Assembly: GCA_014218235.1 (NCBI GenBank)
Contig: CM024760.1
Span: forward strand, 143,545,245-143,609,244
Source of the DNA: Colocasia esculenta
Taxonomy: Eukaryota; Streptophyta; Magnoliopsida; Alismatales; Araceae
Direction of reading: 5' to 3'
DNA length: 64,000 bases
This document shows positions 36,940 to 49,308 of this stretch, piece by piece; the stretch's first letter is position 1; each line of letters starts with the position of its first letter. Below the pieces are notes generated by a model. That model saw only the letters and a program-made list of their open reading frames with translations, was not told the origin of the DNA and did not search any database. Position numbers and translations under genes: made by a program.

Positions 36940-39900
36940 TACCATGTGACGTCCCGGCTTTCACAACCCGAAAATTTCTCATTTCGGATACAATAAAGTT
37001 GGATCACCATGGCCCGAAGGCTCTAAAACTGACCAAGGCTGGTAGTACACTCATGCTAACCATGTGATAACAAACTCAAAGTAATTTTCTTCACTTCCCA
37101 AGATCGCACGTCCATTCATACACAACTGTAAATAATGGTACAAACAAACCATAACCAAAGCAAAGTAATGGTGCACAATAATCTACATAAATATGCTTCA
37201 AATGACAATGATAACTGCCAAAGTAAAGTCTAATACTATACCCGCAAGAAGTGCTGAGAACCCAACCAACTCTGCCTCGCTAATGTAGCACGACTCCAAA
37301 CCACACCGGTTCTCAACCTCAAAACTTGCCCCACATCTAAAGAAAAGGATGCGGGTTGAGTACGAAACTCAGTGGGAATCATTGCCAAGTCATCTCACCC
37401 TCGCACACACAAGGTACAAGAACGCTAACCCAAGCAATAGTAATGACTGTCAAAAGAACATCCTCTAAGAACACACGACAGAGAGTCCAACTCACAACGA
37501 AGTGCTCAGCTCACAATTAAGCCCTCTAAGGAGAGCCCTAAGGTTGATCACAGCCCAACCAAGGTTCAATGGCATGATCACTCATGCATCTGTCCACTTG
37601 ACCCATTCTTAACCACTAACGAGTGGGCGAATTCCATGGTCAGTGGAGAGAAACCACAGTACTAAGATCAGATTCCAAACAGCAAACCAGGTTTGTTAGC
37701 ACGTGGCACCAGTACTCATACCTCTCAAGAACCAACACTAAACCGAAATACAACAGGCGATGTCCAACCATCAACACTAACATGGATCCAAGCTCCAAGG
37801 GCCGAAGCCCAAAGTCTAGTGTTCAAACCAAAAAAATCCAAATCTGAGACCTACTCGATCTAAAGCAAAGTACAAATCCAACGAATCCAAACTCAAAACC
37901 AGATCCTGTCTTGAGCTAATGTCCAAATCTAACGAATCCAAATTTGAGACCACATCTAGTCCAGAGTCGAAGTGCAAATCCAAAGTCGAACGTGAAAGTG
38001 TCCAAAGTTCAAGGAGTCCAAAGCAAGCTAAGTATACCAAACCACATGTGCATATGTGACCGTTCTAGGAAGGCCACCCCCAACTGGTCCAAAAGGTCGG
38101 TTGAGGTGTCCCTTAACCCTCCTCTCCAACCTACCTCGCCTTTCCACCCTAAGGGAACTCCGGACTTCCCATAGGGAGGTGCGTCAAACAGCTAGTTAGA
38201 GTCTCTCTAGTCTCCAGACTCTCCACACTCCAAGCTCCGTGCTTTAACCACTTGCGCGCAACAAGTGGACTTCACCACTGTTCTAGGTCTAATTATCCTC
38301 GTCCGGACCCAGGCTAGTGAGAAGGCTCCGGCTAGACCGCAACTGGATCAAAAATGGGATGAAGTCCAAATCGCTTACACCCAACGGTGTCATAGAGGGC
38401 CAAAGTACAAAGCCTAGTAGTGTACAACCTACAGGTCTAGACTCCTGAACAAAGTCAAATAGACCAACCAGCAACCTGCAAGCAAACACACACACCCAAG
38501 TGCGCACAAGTGTCTAGTTGTCTGCCTGGTGCAACACATAAGTCAAAATGCTACATATCGGCCTGTCACCCCATCAACCAAAACGCAATACGTTTTGGGG
38601 TGTCACCTCATTAGAAGCGACTTTCTGCTCTGTCGCTTTATCAGCTAGAGAGCCAGAACTCAGTGTTCTACTCGGGCATCTTAGCCAAACCACCTATCAA
38701 ATGATAATTACCAATGTAAACCATGCAAAACCCCATAAATATGATTTCTAAGACATGAACCAACCTCTAAGGACTTTAATTATCCACGAACCATGAATTT
38801 AGCTTAAGGGAATCCATCAAGACTTTACCACTAACTGATATGAAATGGTCAGCAGGGCTAAGTTCATAGACACATTTGGATCTCCCAATATACACAACTT
38901 AAAATCATCAAATTAAAACCAGAGGACCAACCATATGATAGGGTTGAGATGCATAATTATCAGACTCTCACCCCCAGTGTTTTGAACACAACATATCATC
39001 ACCCTATCATAATACCACCAAGGGATATATTGCACTCCCTCTCATGTCTCACATGGGTCATGGGGAGCCAACACAAACCAACAAACCACATCTAATTTCT
39101 CTTGATTCTTCACTAAGCACACATATCTAGATCATAAAAATTCCACCCATTAGAGGAGAATCACTCATGGAACTCCCACATCTCCACTCTACCCCACAAG
39201 CATGCAGTGGGCTATGAGAAAGAGGGTAAATGTTTGGATCCATACATGAGATTCTCACAACCAAAATTGACCAAATTTAAACCACAATGCTTTTGACCAA
39301 CCTAGAATCACATATCCAAAATCCAGCCTAATCCATCAGCCCATAATTCACAAAAATTCACATGGCAGGACACTGTCATAGGGACAGTGCAGAAATCTGA
39401 TCTACACAAAGCATTACAAAGACCCACAGTTTGCCTCATGGATGGAGCCCATAATTACAAATCTCGAAGATCATCAACTCAAGAACATGCTACCCAAATT
39501 TCAAGGCAATTGGAATATAGAATCTCACGGATCATCCAACCGATCCCCGTGAGCTGAGAACCAAGTAACATCTCCAAAACGGAGCTTGAGTTCGCAAAAT
39601 TATTAAAAGGGAACACAACCAGAATTAGGAGACGATGCCAAGTGCCAAGATGAAAAATGTTGGACTTCAAGCAAGGAACATAGAGATATAGCATGCAAAA
39701 CGAAACCCTCCCAATTAAGCATGATATGCCTACGAAACTGAGCTTCTGTCAACATAAACTCTCTCGCGTAGGTTCACTCCCCATACAAGAACTCCCAATC
39801 CAGCTGTTGGATCAGACCCAAATTCAACTATGTTAAACCTAACATGTGGATCTATCTTCTAACTGTTCGGATCAAGAAGGGGTTCAAGGAAGAAAGAGCA

Positions 39901-40409
39901 GCAAGCAAACATAGATAGAGTCACACAGTTGGGTTCGGAGCTCATCCAACCTTGGGTCTTCATCTCCTTCAACTCCCCAAATTGGAGGCTTCAAGTGTTA
40001 GGCCTTGCTCCCAAAGTCTCTTCCAAGCTTCCCACGACCCAAACCAAGTCTCCTTCAACACATCCTGCAAGAAGATGGGATTAGGAAGCTCCCAAGAGGA
40101 AGAGAAGAATAAGAAAGGGAAGATGGGGTAGATGACCTGCCTAAGAGCGCCAAGGAGAGCTCCCCCAAGCCAAGAGGAGGAAGAACAAGAGGGCGACAGA
40201 GGGGAGGACGAGTCTAGGGTGAAGAGGGCTCTGGAGAGGATGGCAAGAAGAGAAATCTCGTGTGGAAGTGAAGGGGTGAAAGAAGAGGGGTTCTCCTTCA
40301 AAGGGGTCAAGGGGTAGCATGGGAAAAAGTGCATAAAAGTGACATTTGACACCCAAGAAGTGAAACCAAGGCCAATGGGGGCCAAGGAAGGGTCTAAGGG
40401 AGTCCAGAC

Positions 40410-41278
40410 CATGGTAAGCAATCTCGCGAGAATCTCAGTCTCGGCCCTTTCCCGAGAAACGAGAAGGCCGAGATGAGTATATCCTCTTCAGGTAGGGTTG
40501 TCAGGATCTTTTTTAGGTAGGGTTGTCAAGATCCCCTTATTTATAGTTTCATTTACTTAAGATATTACATGTAAATAAGTAAGTACCCCCTATTTGAATC
40601 CAATAAAAATATAAAAAAATTATATCTCTTACCAATAAAAAGTCAACTCTCCCATTAAAGAAGAAAATCGTGATTTCGGTGATTTTAGCGAAATGCGAAC
40701 TTTCTAATCTCTCATAATTTAGCCTATCTAAAAATTTGATAATTCAAATAAATCACATGGAACATTAAAAATTATGGAACATTAAAAATTCAAAGTCCGG
40801 CACAAAGTCAAACGTGCATGTGACTTCTCCAAGGGAGCCACTCTTCTACTGACAACACTTAGTCTGCTTGAGACCTTTCAATATTTGGTCAAACCTAAAC
40901 TATCATCACCCAAACTCATGAGAATTTACTTTCTAGTTTCTTTATTTATTTACCTGTGTTATATTATATATATATAGTAATCCTACGCGAATCAGACCGA
41001 TTCCATGCGAATCGAATCGAATCAGGGCGAACCCGATTCGGTCCGAATCGCCGCTCCAGCAAACCATGATGTGAACCTATGTCATCCATGGTTTAGACTT
41101 GCGAATGTATGCAATTATCTATGTTCCTTAAGAAATTATCTATGGGAACCTATGTGATCCACACTTTTATGTTATCCTGATCTCTCGAGATCTTACCGAG
41201 ATCTCTCCGATATCTCTTCGAGATCTCTTCTCTTTGACCCTCCTGAGACGAAGTCGAGATCCGATATGGCAAACCTTA
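40410..41278. mobile_element. Small non-autonomous hAT element in LARD LTR
   Basis: 869 bp between copies of GTCCAGAC (40402-40409 and 41279-41286). Without it the LTR reads continuously and aligns with 51900-51980. Ends are imperfect: CATGGTAAGCAATCTCG and, inward from the right, TAAGGTTTGCCATATCGGATCTCG. Subterminal TCTCGCGAGA-type palindromes. Carries the shared AT-rich module at 40535-40940 in a single orientation. Confidence 0.75.
40535..40940 (+). repeat. Shared AT-rich core module, copy in small hAT
   Basis: Matches 31007-31425 and 9955-10380 nearly throughout. The left end is shortened (CCTTATTTATAGTTTC) and a 15-17 bp word (ATGGAACATTAAAAATT) is duplicated near 40760. Confidence 0.8.
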
Positions 41279-41549
41279 GTCCAGACACGTAGTGGGATGG
41301 GCTCTCAAGGGCAAGCCACGCGTCCCACATGCTCAACACCAAGCACATGTAGAAGATAGCTTATTGCATCAAAATGCAATACTAGGGACTATTGCCTCAA
41401 AGATGCGACACGTCGGGCAGTTGCAACACCAAACCCAGAAGCGACTTATCGGGCAATCGCGTTATAATTCTAAAGTTTGTGCTTCTATGAAGGCCCAAAT
41501 CGATGCAATACGGAAGCCCGACAAAGGATTCGGAACACGGGTCGTAATA

Positions 41550-44000
41550 TTCTTCCCCTCTTAGGACAATTTCATCTCTGAAATTCACAGCAACATGTTC
41601 AAAAGTCGGATGAAAAATAAAATTTGGGGAGTAGACAAATAGTTATGTTGGTCAGACACATAAACTTAGTGGTCGATCGGCACTCATAGCCAACAAAACA
41701 GCCGCCAACTGAGGAAGACAAAATGACGAACGCGATATGGATTAGGAGAAATGTCAATTCCAAGAAAAAAGACGATGGATAATTGAATCCTGCACCAAAT
41801 TAACCACAAACAGTGAGTTCCGACGAACTATAACGGCTCTAGTTAGCTATTCAAACTCCAAATCTAACTATATCTACCAAACAGAATGTGCTACTCTAGC
41901 TTGAAATTGAAATCTACTCGTAATTTCTACTCCTACGTTGCCAACTACCGCATTCAAACACGCTGATCCATAGGAAAGCCAACGCCACAACCCGCGCCAA
42001 ACACTACTCCAACACCCTAAGGTCTAACTAAAACTCACTGGTTAAGCTACCCATCCTAAACAGCACAACCAACGAGCCTCGATTACGAGAAACTTTTCGG
42101 GAGACTTTTCGGGAGAAAATTAGGAGTCTCGAACAACGATCATACAATTTCACGACTAGATCTCGAAAAACACGTTAAGCAAAATGACGGGGGACATGTT
42201 GATTCAGTTCGTAGTCTCGCAGTGACCATTTCAATGAGAACAGGCACCTGCCAAAACCCACAAACCCAAAAACACCATGATCTCATAACTTCAGGATTAC
42301 GCAAAGTTCAGCTCCAAGATGTTGCCAACACCCTAAAACCAACCAACACGTCTCCTCGAAGAATGAGGCATCACAATTCACAACATAGTACGTTACACAC
42401 ATTCGGATAGCTGGCAATCATAATTCAAAATGAGCTAGTGGCATTCCACCACAGCAAAACATTGGAATCACGAAGCGTGCAAACAAGACAAGCCAATGAT
42501 TCCTTACAAGGAATCGCGCACCACCAAAACCTACACGGTAGCATTCCACGAAAAGCCCACACTCATTTGAATCTAAATCACTTGCTCCAGTCGATCATTT
42601 CGACCTAAACATGCCCAAGTTGCTCAAACTCCAATCTCTAACCAAGCCTCAACACACAATTGACAATATTCCAATATCTTCTTAACCTACCACTGCTTCT
42701 CGCCTCCGTCCAAATGACCACCCAACTCTAGACAACCATCATCACGTCTAAGACTAATCTTCTTTGCCAACTCCTCGATACAAAGGGCAAATCCCACAAC
42801 ACAAGGCCTAAGCCAACCTTAATCTAATCGCGAGAGCACAAGTAGGTTACAAGTTCCACCTGAATCCCCAAGCATAACAACTCAGGATTCTTCTCAATCA
42901 TCAACCATAAACCTACAAGCAGAAGCATCATTTATAATACTAAAATCAATCCTCAGCCTTGCACCTTCAAACACCAACAACTTCTTAAGATGTCCATGGT
43001 ATTCACAAGCTTATCCTAGAGCCTCCAAAACATATATCCAAATCACAAGACACAGTGAGTCTTCCTATCATCCTGAAATCTCACTCTAGCAACGTCCAAG
43101 ACTTCCATTCAACCACCCCATCACTAGTTAGCAAAAATTCAAAGGTGCACAATTATCTCAACTAGTCACACCCAGAGATGCAATGATCGTTGAATCCGGT
43201 GAAACCTACTAATGAACGCAACGTTCACCCTTCAAGGCAACACTTGCCCAACACAACTCAACCAACTCTCAAACTATTCCAATCTGAGACATTACATTCC
43301 AACCTAATCAAACAACGTACTAAGCCCGCAATTCCTCTAATTCATCATCATGAACCTCAGCCTTCCAGATGCAACTCACATTCAGCCTCCAAAAGAGATG
43401 CCGATCACACCGCCTAACATCCAAAATTGTCAAATCTCACTTCTACTAACCTAACTTCTTGAAGGACAAGGCCCACAATCAAGATCACGCTACAGGAAAG
43501 CCAACACATCATTCAACTATTCGACATGACCAAACAATCCAACTACGTCCTTCAAAAAGGTCTTCTCGAATAAGCTACCTTATTAAACAACTATTCTAGA
43601 AACACCAACTAATCAAACTAAGTGGCAACTGTCACACTGCCCAAACCCCACATTAAGACTTTACTAATTCTCAAGCTCAAAGTCAAACAATCCAGCTAAC
43701 TATGTCTAACAGGGCTATCGACTAGCTACCCTTTCTAGCCACCAAGCCTGAGGGGGATAAACCATTCATACCAGCTTGAGAGTCCACTCGAACTAATAAC
43801 CAAACAAATTCACAAGCAAACAAAAAATGCACGCATCAAAAATCAACCAACATCGGTAACTTGCGTAAATGGAGAGTGGCCCCAAAGATAAATCATATTA
43901 TGCAGGTTAGTGCTCCAACTTTGTACCCACTGGTATTTATTCTCTTGGGTTTACCATGAGGTATACATGACTGACTACCAACCAATGCTCTGATACCAAG
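41550..44000 (-). other. Internal region of minus-strand LARD, non-coding
   Basis: About 2.45 kb between the LTRs, bounded by the polypurine tract (41550-41564) and the primer-binding site (43987-43998). No gag, protease, integrase or RT motif on either strand. The size and lack of coding are those of a large retrotransposon derivative. Confidence 0.7.
43987..43998 (-). other. Primer-binding site (minus strand)
   Basis: GCTCTGATACCA, the exact complement of TGGTATCAGAGC, two bases from the LTR start at 44001. Confidence 0.9.
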
Positions 44001-45324
44001 TGTGATGTCTCAGCTTTCACGACCCGAAAATTTCTCATTTTGGACACAAGAAAAGTAGGATCACCATGTCCGAAGGCTTTGAAACCGAGAAGGCTAGTAG
44101 CACACTCATGCTAATCATGTGATAACAAATTTTCTTCGCTTTCTAAGATCGCACATCCATTCATACACAACTATAAAGAATGGTAAAAATAAAACTATAA
44201 TCAAAGCAAAGTAATGGAGCACATTAATCTACATAAATATGTTTCAAATAGCAATGATAACTGCTACATTAAAGTCTAATACTATACCTGCAGGAAAGAA
44301 GCCTGAGAACCCGACCAACTCTACCTCACCAATGCAACATGACCCCAAACCTCACCGGGTCGTCAACCTTAAAATTTGCCTATATCTAAAGACAAGGACG
44401 CGGGCTGAGTACGAAACTTAGTGGGGAATCAATGCCAAGTTATCCCACCTCACACACATAAGGTACAAGAATGCTAACGGCTAACCCAAGCAATTGTAAC
44501 AGCGGTCTAAGGAACATCTTTTAAGAACACACAACACACAATCCAACTCACAACCAAGTGTTTAGCTTACAACCATTCCCTCTAAGGAGAGCCCAAGGTC
44601 GATCACAGCCCAACCAAGGTTCGATGGCATGATCACTAATGCCCCTATCCACTTGACCCATTCGCAACCACTAATGAGTGGACGAATTCTAAGGTCAGTG
44701 GATAGAAACCACAGGACTAAGATCAGATTCCGAATAGCGAACCGAGTTTGTTAGGTCACGTGGCACTAGCATGCATATCCCACAAGAACCAACACAAAGC
44801 CGAAAGACAATGAGTGATGTCTAATCATCGACACCAACATGGATCTAAGCTCGAAGGGTCGAAGTCCAAAGTCCAGTGTCCAAACCAAAGAATCCAAATC
44901 TGAGACCTACCCAGTCTAAAGCAAAGTACAAATCCAGCAAATCCAAACTTAAGGCCAAACCTGGTCCTGAGCTGTAAGTCCAAATCTAACGAATCCAAAT
45001 TTGAGACCACACCTAGTCCGGTTCTCAAAGTAGAAGTCCAAAGTTCGAATATCAAAGTGTCCACAAGTCTAAGGAGTCCAAAGCAAGCCAAGTATATCAC
45101 AATCAAGGTTCAAAATCTCGGGGATCGGGATCGGATCGGTCGGCCCAAAACCGATCCGACCCGGCGATCCCGAGCCCGGCTCGGCCGATCCGGGCCGAGC
45201 CCGACCGGGTCTGGCCAAGCAAAAGGGGGGTGGATCGCCCCCCTTAAAAAAATTGAAAAAAAAATAGAAAAATAGGAAATATATGAACATTGTATTTATG
45301 AACTGAAATACATAAAAAATGTAT

Positions 45325-48300
45325 TTATTGGAATCGTACATTATATTGTGTGGACATAAGGTTTACATAATCTGTCCAAGACATATAATGTTGGTAATAT
45401 GCCTCATATTGAGTCAAATATTGACTATAGGCATCCGTGTTCGCATATATGATAGTGATTGGTGTGTAGCCCGGTATTTCAGGCACTTGATATGAGCCAT
45501 ATGACTCATATGAGTCATGTGAATGTGAATCGGACTCAGTGGATTGTGCATATGCTCCACCTCCGGTGTAATATGATGCATCCGGGTATTGAGGATATCC
45601 CAAGTAGCCTCCCTGCCCTTGGTAATATCCTTCAGTGGAAGCATAAGATGATGTATCTGACGCTTGCTCCATGGTCTCAAACTCCATCCGTAGCTTTTCT
45701 TGACGCTCCCACTCCTCTTGCATCTTCTTCTTCTTCATTAACCAATTCCGTCTATGCGGAATGAAGTTGGGATTGTATCCCGAATCTTCGGATGCTCCTT
45801 GCCCTTGCCCTTGCCCTTGCCCTTGCAATTGAGATGCCACTTTCTTCCCCTTTCGTGCATATTTTTGACTTGAGGTTTGTGCTTCCCTCCCTTCCCTACT
45901 CCCATGATGTTGATCTTGAGTAGCATGGGTGAAGTCTTCCTCTCCGGTGAATACAATAGGGTCGGGTGGCGGTGCCGGTGGCGGTACACTGCTGACAACT
46001 AGGACATCTCCTCCATGATCGGATCCCTCACTAGGAGTACTTGTCTTCGATGTCGAGTCATTAGAAGTTTGGTATTGAACATTATCGCTTGGCTCCGGTG
46101 TTTCATCATCTATATCTTCCTCGATCGTGTCCAAGTCTGCAATGCTAATGCCATGTTTCGTGCTCCTTCCTCTTGCACCCACTGTCTTCTTTTGGCGTTT
46201 AGGGGCTGGGGGAGTTTCGAACTCCGGAAGCAAAGGCACATCATCAAGCTCACCTAAATGAGACATAAACATGTTAAAATGAGAAATAAATAATTTATAA
46301 ATGATGCATGTACATTGTAAATGTCATTTACCTTCAGCCCATGCACGATCATGCGGGTCGAACTCTGGTTGAACCGAAGTGCTTGCATTTACCCATGCAT
46401 GTAGTGGATGTTCCTCCTCAAAAACTTCTTCTATATCTATTGTCTCCGATGGAGTTGCTTCAGCTTGTTGTTGCCCCGAGGATCTATATCTCTCTCTATC
46501 TTGAACTTGCTTGATTAATTGGAGGTTTTTAAGCTTCAATCTCATGTTGTAGTGGCAAAATACCAACTTCTCAAGACGTGCAGACTTCAACCGGTTTCTT
46601 TGTTTTGTGTGGATCAAGCCAAATGTGCTCCAGTTTCTCTCACACCCTGTGGCAGACGTTGTTTGGCTTAAAACCCGAATAGCTACATAGGCCAAGTCTT
46701 CATATCCATAAGTTCTTCCATGATCCAACCACCAATCCGCTGTAAATGAAGCATGTATAATGTGTTAGAAAATAGAACCAACTCATTGTACATGCAAATA
46801 AATATGATGAGTAACTTCTAACCTGGACTCAAAATCTGAGCAGCTCGTTGTGCCGTGCTAGTACCAAAGTGGTAGAGTTGAAGTCTATAATCATGCATTT
46901 GTTTGCATGCTATGATTGCCCTATCCTCATTGTCTAGCATCCGTTTGATTACATTTTTGGCCCCAATCAACACTTCGGAGGAATTGTCATAGTTCTCCCT
47001 CCTCCCATCAGTCCTATACATGTATTGGGGGTTGAAGAAATGCCCTACATGTAGAAGATAAATGTTAAAACATGAGTTGCAAATAATATGTAATCACAAT
47101 TCACAATAGTTGAAGTGTTATGCTTACCTGCAGCATGAAGATCATGATGCAATGTGTGCTCCCATCGCCGATCTACGATTTCCCACCACTTGGCATACGT
47201 TGTTTTGTTGTTCATTTGGATAAGCTCCTTTGCTCGATCCATAGCCTCGTACAAGTAACCCATCTCGGATCTCCTCTCCCCATCTACCGCCCTTAACACT
47301 CGAACAAGCGGTTCTACTACATTCAACACATTTTGGACCCCCTTCCAAAATGGCTTTGATTGGATAATGTCGGTCACCTTCTTTCCATTCTCCCTCACCC
47401 GTGTAGGAGCATGTCGGGACATATAGTTTTCCCACTCTTCCGATGCTACCATCCTAATAAGGTTGCTACGTTGCCCATTTATGCTATCCAATGCAATATA
47501 TTGGGATGCAAACCTTGTAGGTGCTGGCCGAAGCAACTCCCGTCCATGTGTATGCGTCCTCATGATGTCCAATATGTTGTTGTGGTTGTAGATGAAAGTG
47601 GTTACGAACCTTGCATTGTTGACCACATTTTCCACCATTGGATCTTCACAAATGTCTTCTAGCATTAAGTCAATGCAGTGCGCGGAGCAAGGAACCCAAT
47701 ATAAGTGTTCCCTTTTCTCCATTAGTTTTTGGCCCGCCAACTTGAAAGCCGCTGCATTGTCGGTTACCACTTGGACAATTCTTTTCTCTCCAATCTCCTG
47801 CACCATCTCATCCATCAACTGAAATAGGTAGTCCGCATTCTTCACCTTGCCAGAAGCGTCTACCGACTTCCAAAAAACAGTCCCTGCTTTGCAGTAGATT
47901 AAGAAGTTTATCATACTTCTTCGTGTAATGCCTGCACAATTCCATATGAAAAATTAAAACCTATGTCTTATTAATGAATAAGTGAATAACAGTTAACTAG
48001 CCAAACACTTGTACATACCTGTCCATCCATCGCACATGCAACCATATTCATCCCATATTCGTTCAAATGTGGAAACATATGCCTTCATATCTTCAACTTC
48101 CATATCCAAGTATTTGTTGTAGATTTCATATGAAGTAGGGCCTTCCACCCCTTTGCCCACTTCACCAATAGTCTCTATCATGGACTCATAATATGGTCCT
48201 TTTGCTGCATTAGCCGGTATGCTGTTGAAGAACCATCTTGACGTCGCTCTCCCTATCTTCTCCTTGCATATTTTCAAATTCTTGAATGCTGCAGAAATGG

Positions 48301-49014
48301 ATGGTTGCTTCTCCCTTCGCCTGGTGAGAAATGGGTCTATTGGTCCCACTCTAGGATCTCCGTCTCTAGGGATATCCACTGGAACCTCAGGTATATTTGA
48401 ACTCATTCCAGCACTTGAACTCCCTTGTCCGCTACCCCCATGGCCACTACCTTGACCTACGTGACGACCGGTACGTCGGAGATAGTCCTCTTCCGCATTA
48501 GACCTTCGACTTGCTTCCGATGCCCGACGAAATTGTTCTATAATATGAGATAGAAATAGAATGAGGGTCGGAGGGTGCTTAAAGCCTTAAACTAAAATAA
48601 ATGTTTCAAAAGTAAGTTAACTAATTACTAACCTTCTTCATCTTGATCAAGATCAAAGAATTGTCTCCCTCTTGGTAAATCTACGGACCTTCGAGGAGGG
48701 GCAGATAAATCTTCCCGGATTTGTTGCCGTCTTCTACTAGTGTTTGCTTTGGATGTCTCTTTCTCCTTCATATATTGGCAAAATTGCATTCGAACTTCAG
48801 CAGGAACTCTCGAGCATGGTGCCACCTCACCTTTAATTCCCGCTAGATGTTGTTTCAAACGAAATATGCCGCCCGATAAGACCCGGTCACAATATTTACA
48901 TTGGACCTTCCTTCGAGCCATGTCCACAACGATACCATGAGCCCAAGCGGGATCGGTGCTAGGAGGGTTGCTTGAAGAATGGGGAGCCGGAGCAGCACCA
49001 CCTTCGGCGGCCAT
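45325..49014 (-). CDS. hAT transposase, copy 1 (six exons)
   Basis: Catalyses cut-and-paste transposition in the nucleus. Exons on the minus strand: 49014-48633, 48537-48019, 47931-47128, 47044-46823, 46739-46332 and 46253-45325. All junctions are GT-AG in phase 1, giving about 1087 residues. Order: N-terminal BED zinc finger (CKYC...HL...C, about residues 40-70), DUF659 with first catalytic Asp in CDGWTG, then VVTDNAA with the second Asp, and CSAHCIDLMLEDI. The hAT-C dimerisation block (ATGCERNWSTFGLIHTKQRNRL) and a long Ser/Tyr/Gln-rich tail follow. The ATG at 49014 was preferred to the upstream GTG; a TATATAAA box is about 290 bp upstream (49301-49308). Against copy 2 it lacks 3 bp (one Phe) and 6 bp (Thr-Leu just before MCDGWT). 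The frame stays open, but the deletion beside the catalytic Asp may impair activity. Confidence 0.92.
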
Positions 49015-49300
49015 CACTTACAACACAAAAAAAGAAGTTAAATAATAATAAAACAGAAAATAAATAATTTTTTTTGCGGATGAGAGAGAGGGAGATGAAT
49101 CGCAGCCAAGAGTTCGGGCCAAGAGTGTGTGTGAGAGAGCCCGAATAGTCGAACAAGAATCCCAAGAGTGTGAAAGATGAGATCGCCTCCCAAATAGTGC
49201 AAAATAGTGCCCGAGAGAGAGAGAGAATGCCCAAAATATTGAGAGGAGGGGAGGAGAACTCAAAACTTGAGTTTAGAACATATTGGGGGCCTTTGGGGGG

Positions 49301-49308
49301 TTTATATA
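49301..49308 (-). promoter_or_regulatory. Putative TATA box of hAT transposase, copy 1
   Basis: TATATAAA on the minus strand; identical placement in copy 2 (52899-52906). Confidence 0.55.

Larger units (their letters stand above)
36945..41549 (-). repeat. 3' LTR (minus strand) of gypsy-type LARD, interrupted by a small hAT
   Basis: Plus-strand left end TGTGACGTCCCGG matches the right LTR start TGTGATGTCTCAG at 44001. The other end is placed at 41549, next to a pyrimidine run TTCTTCCCCTCTTAG (a minus-strand polypurine tract). Net length without the hAT insertion is about 3.7 kb. On the minus strand it has a CCACTGAGTTTCGTACTCA stretch near 37370, like the conserved motif of the other gypsy LTRs. 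No coding capacity. Confidence 0.75.

Noticed and set aside
40401..41287. 9-bp duplication AGTCCAGAC implying a Mutator-like insertion
   Set aside because: An 8-bp reading gives weak but consistent end repeats similar to the other hATs and the same core. The ninth base can be chance.
43190..43417. Open frame in the LARD internal region as a retroelement gene
   Set aside because: 75 residues of low-information sequence on the strand opposite to the element, with no motif.
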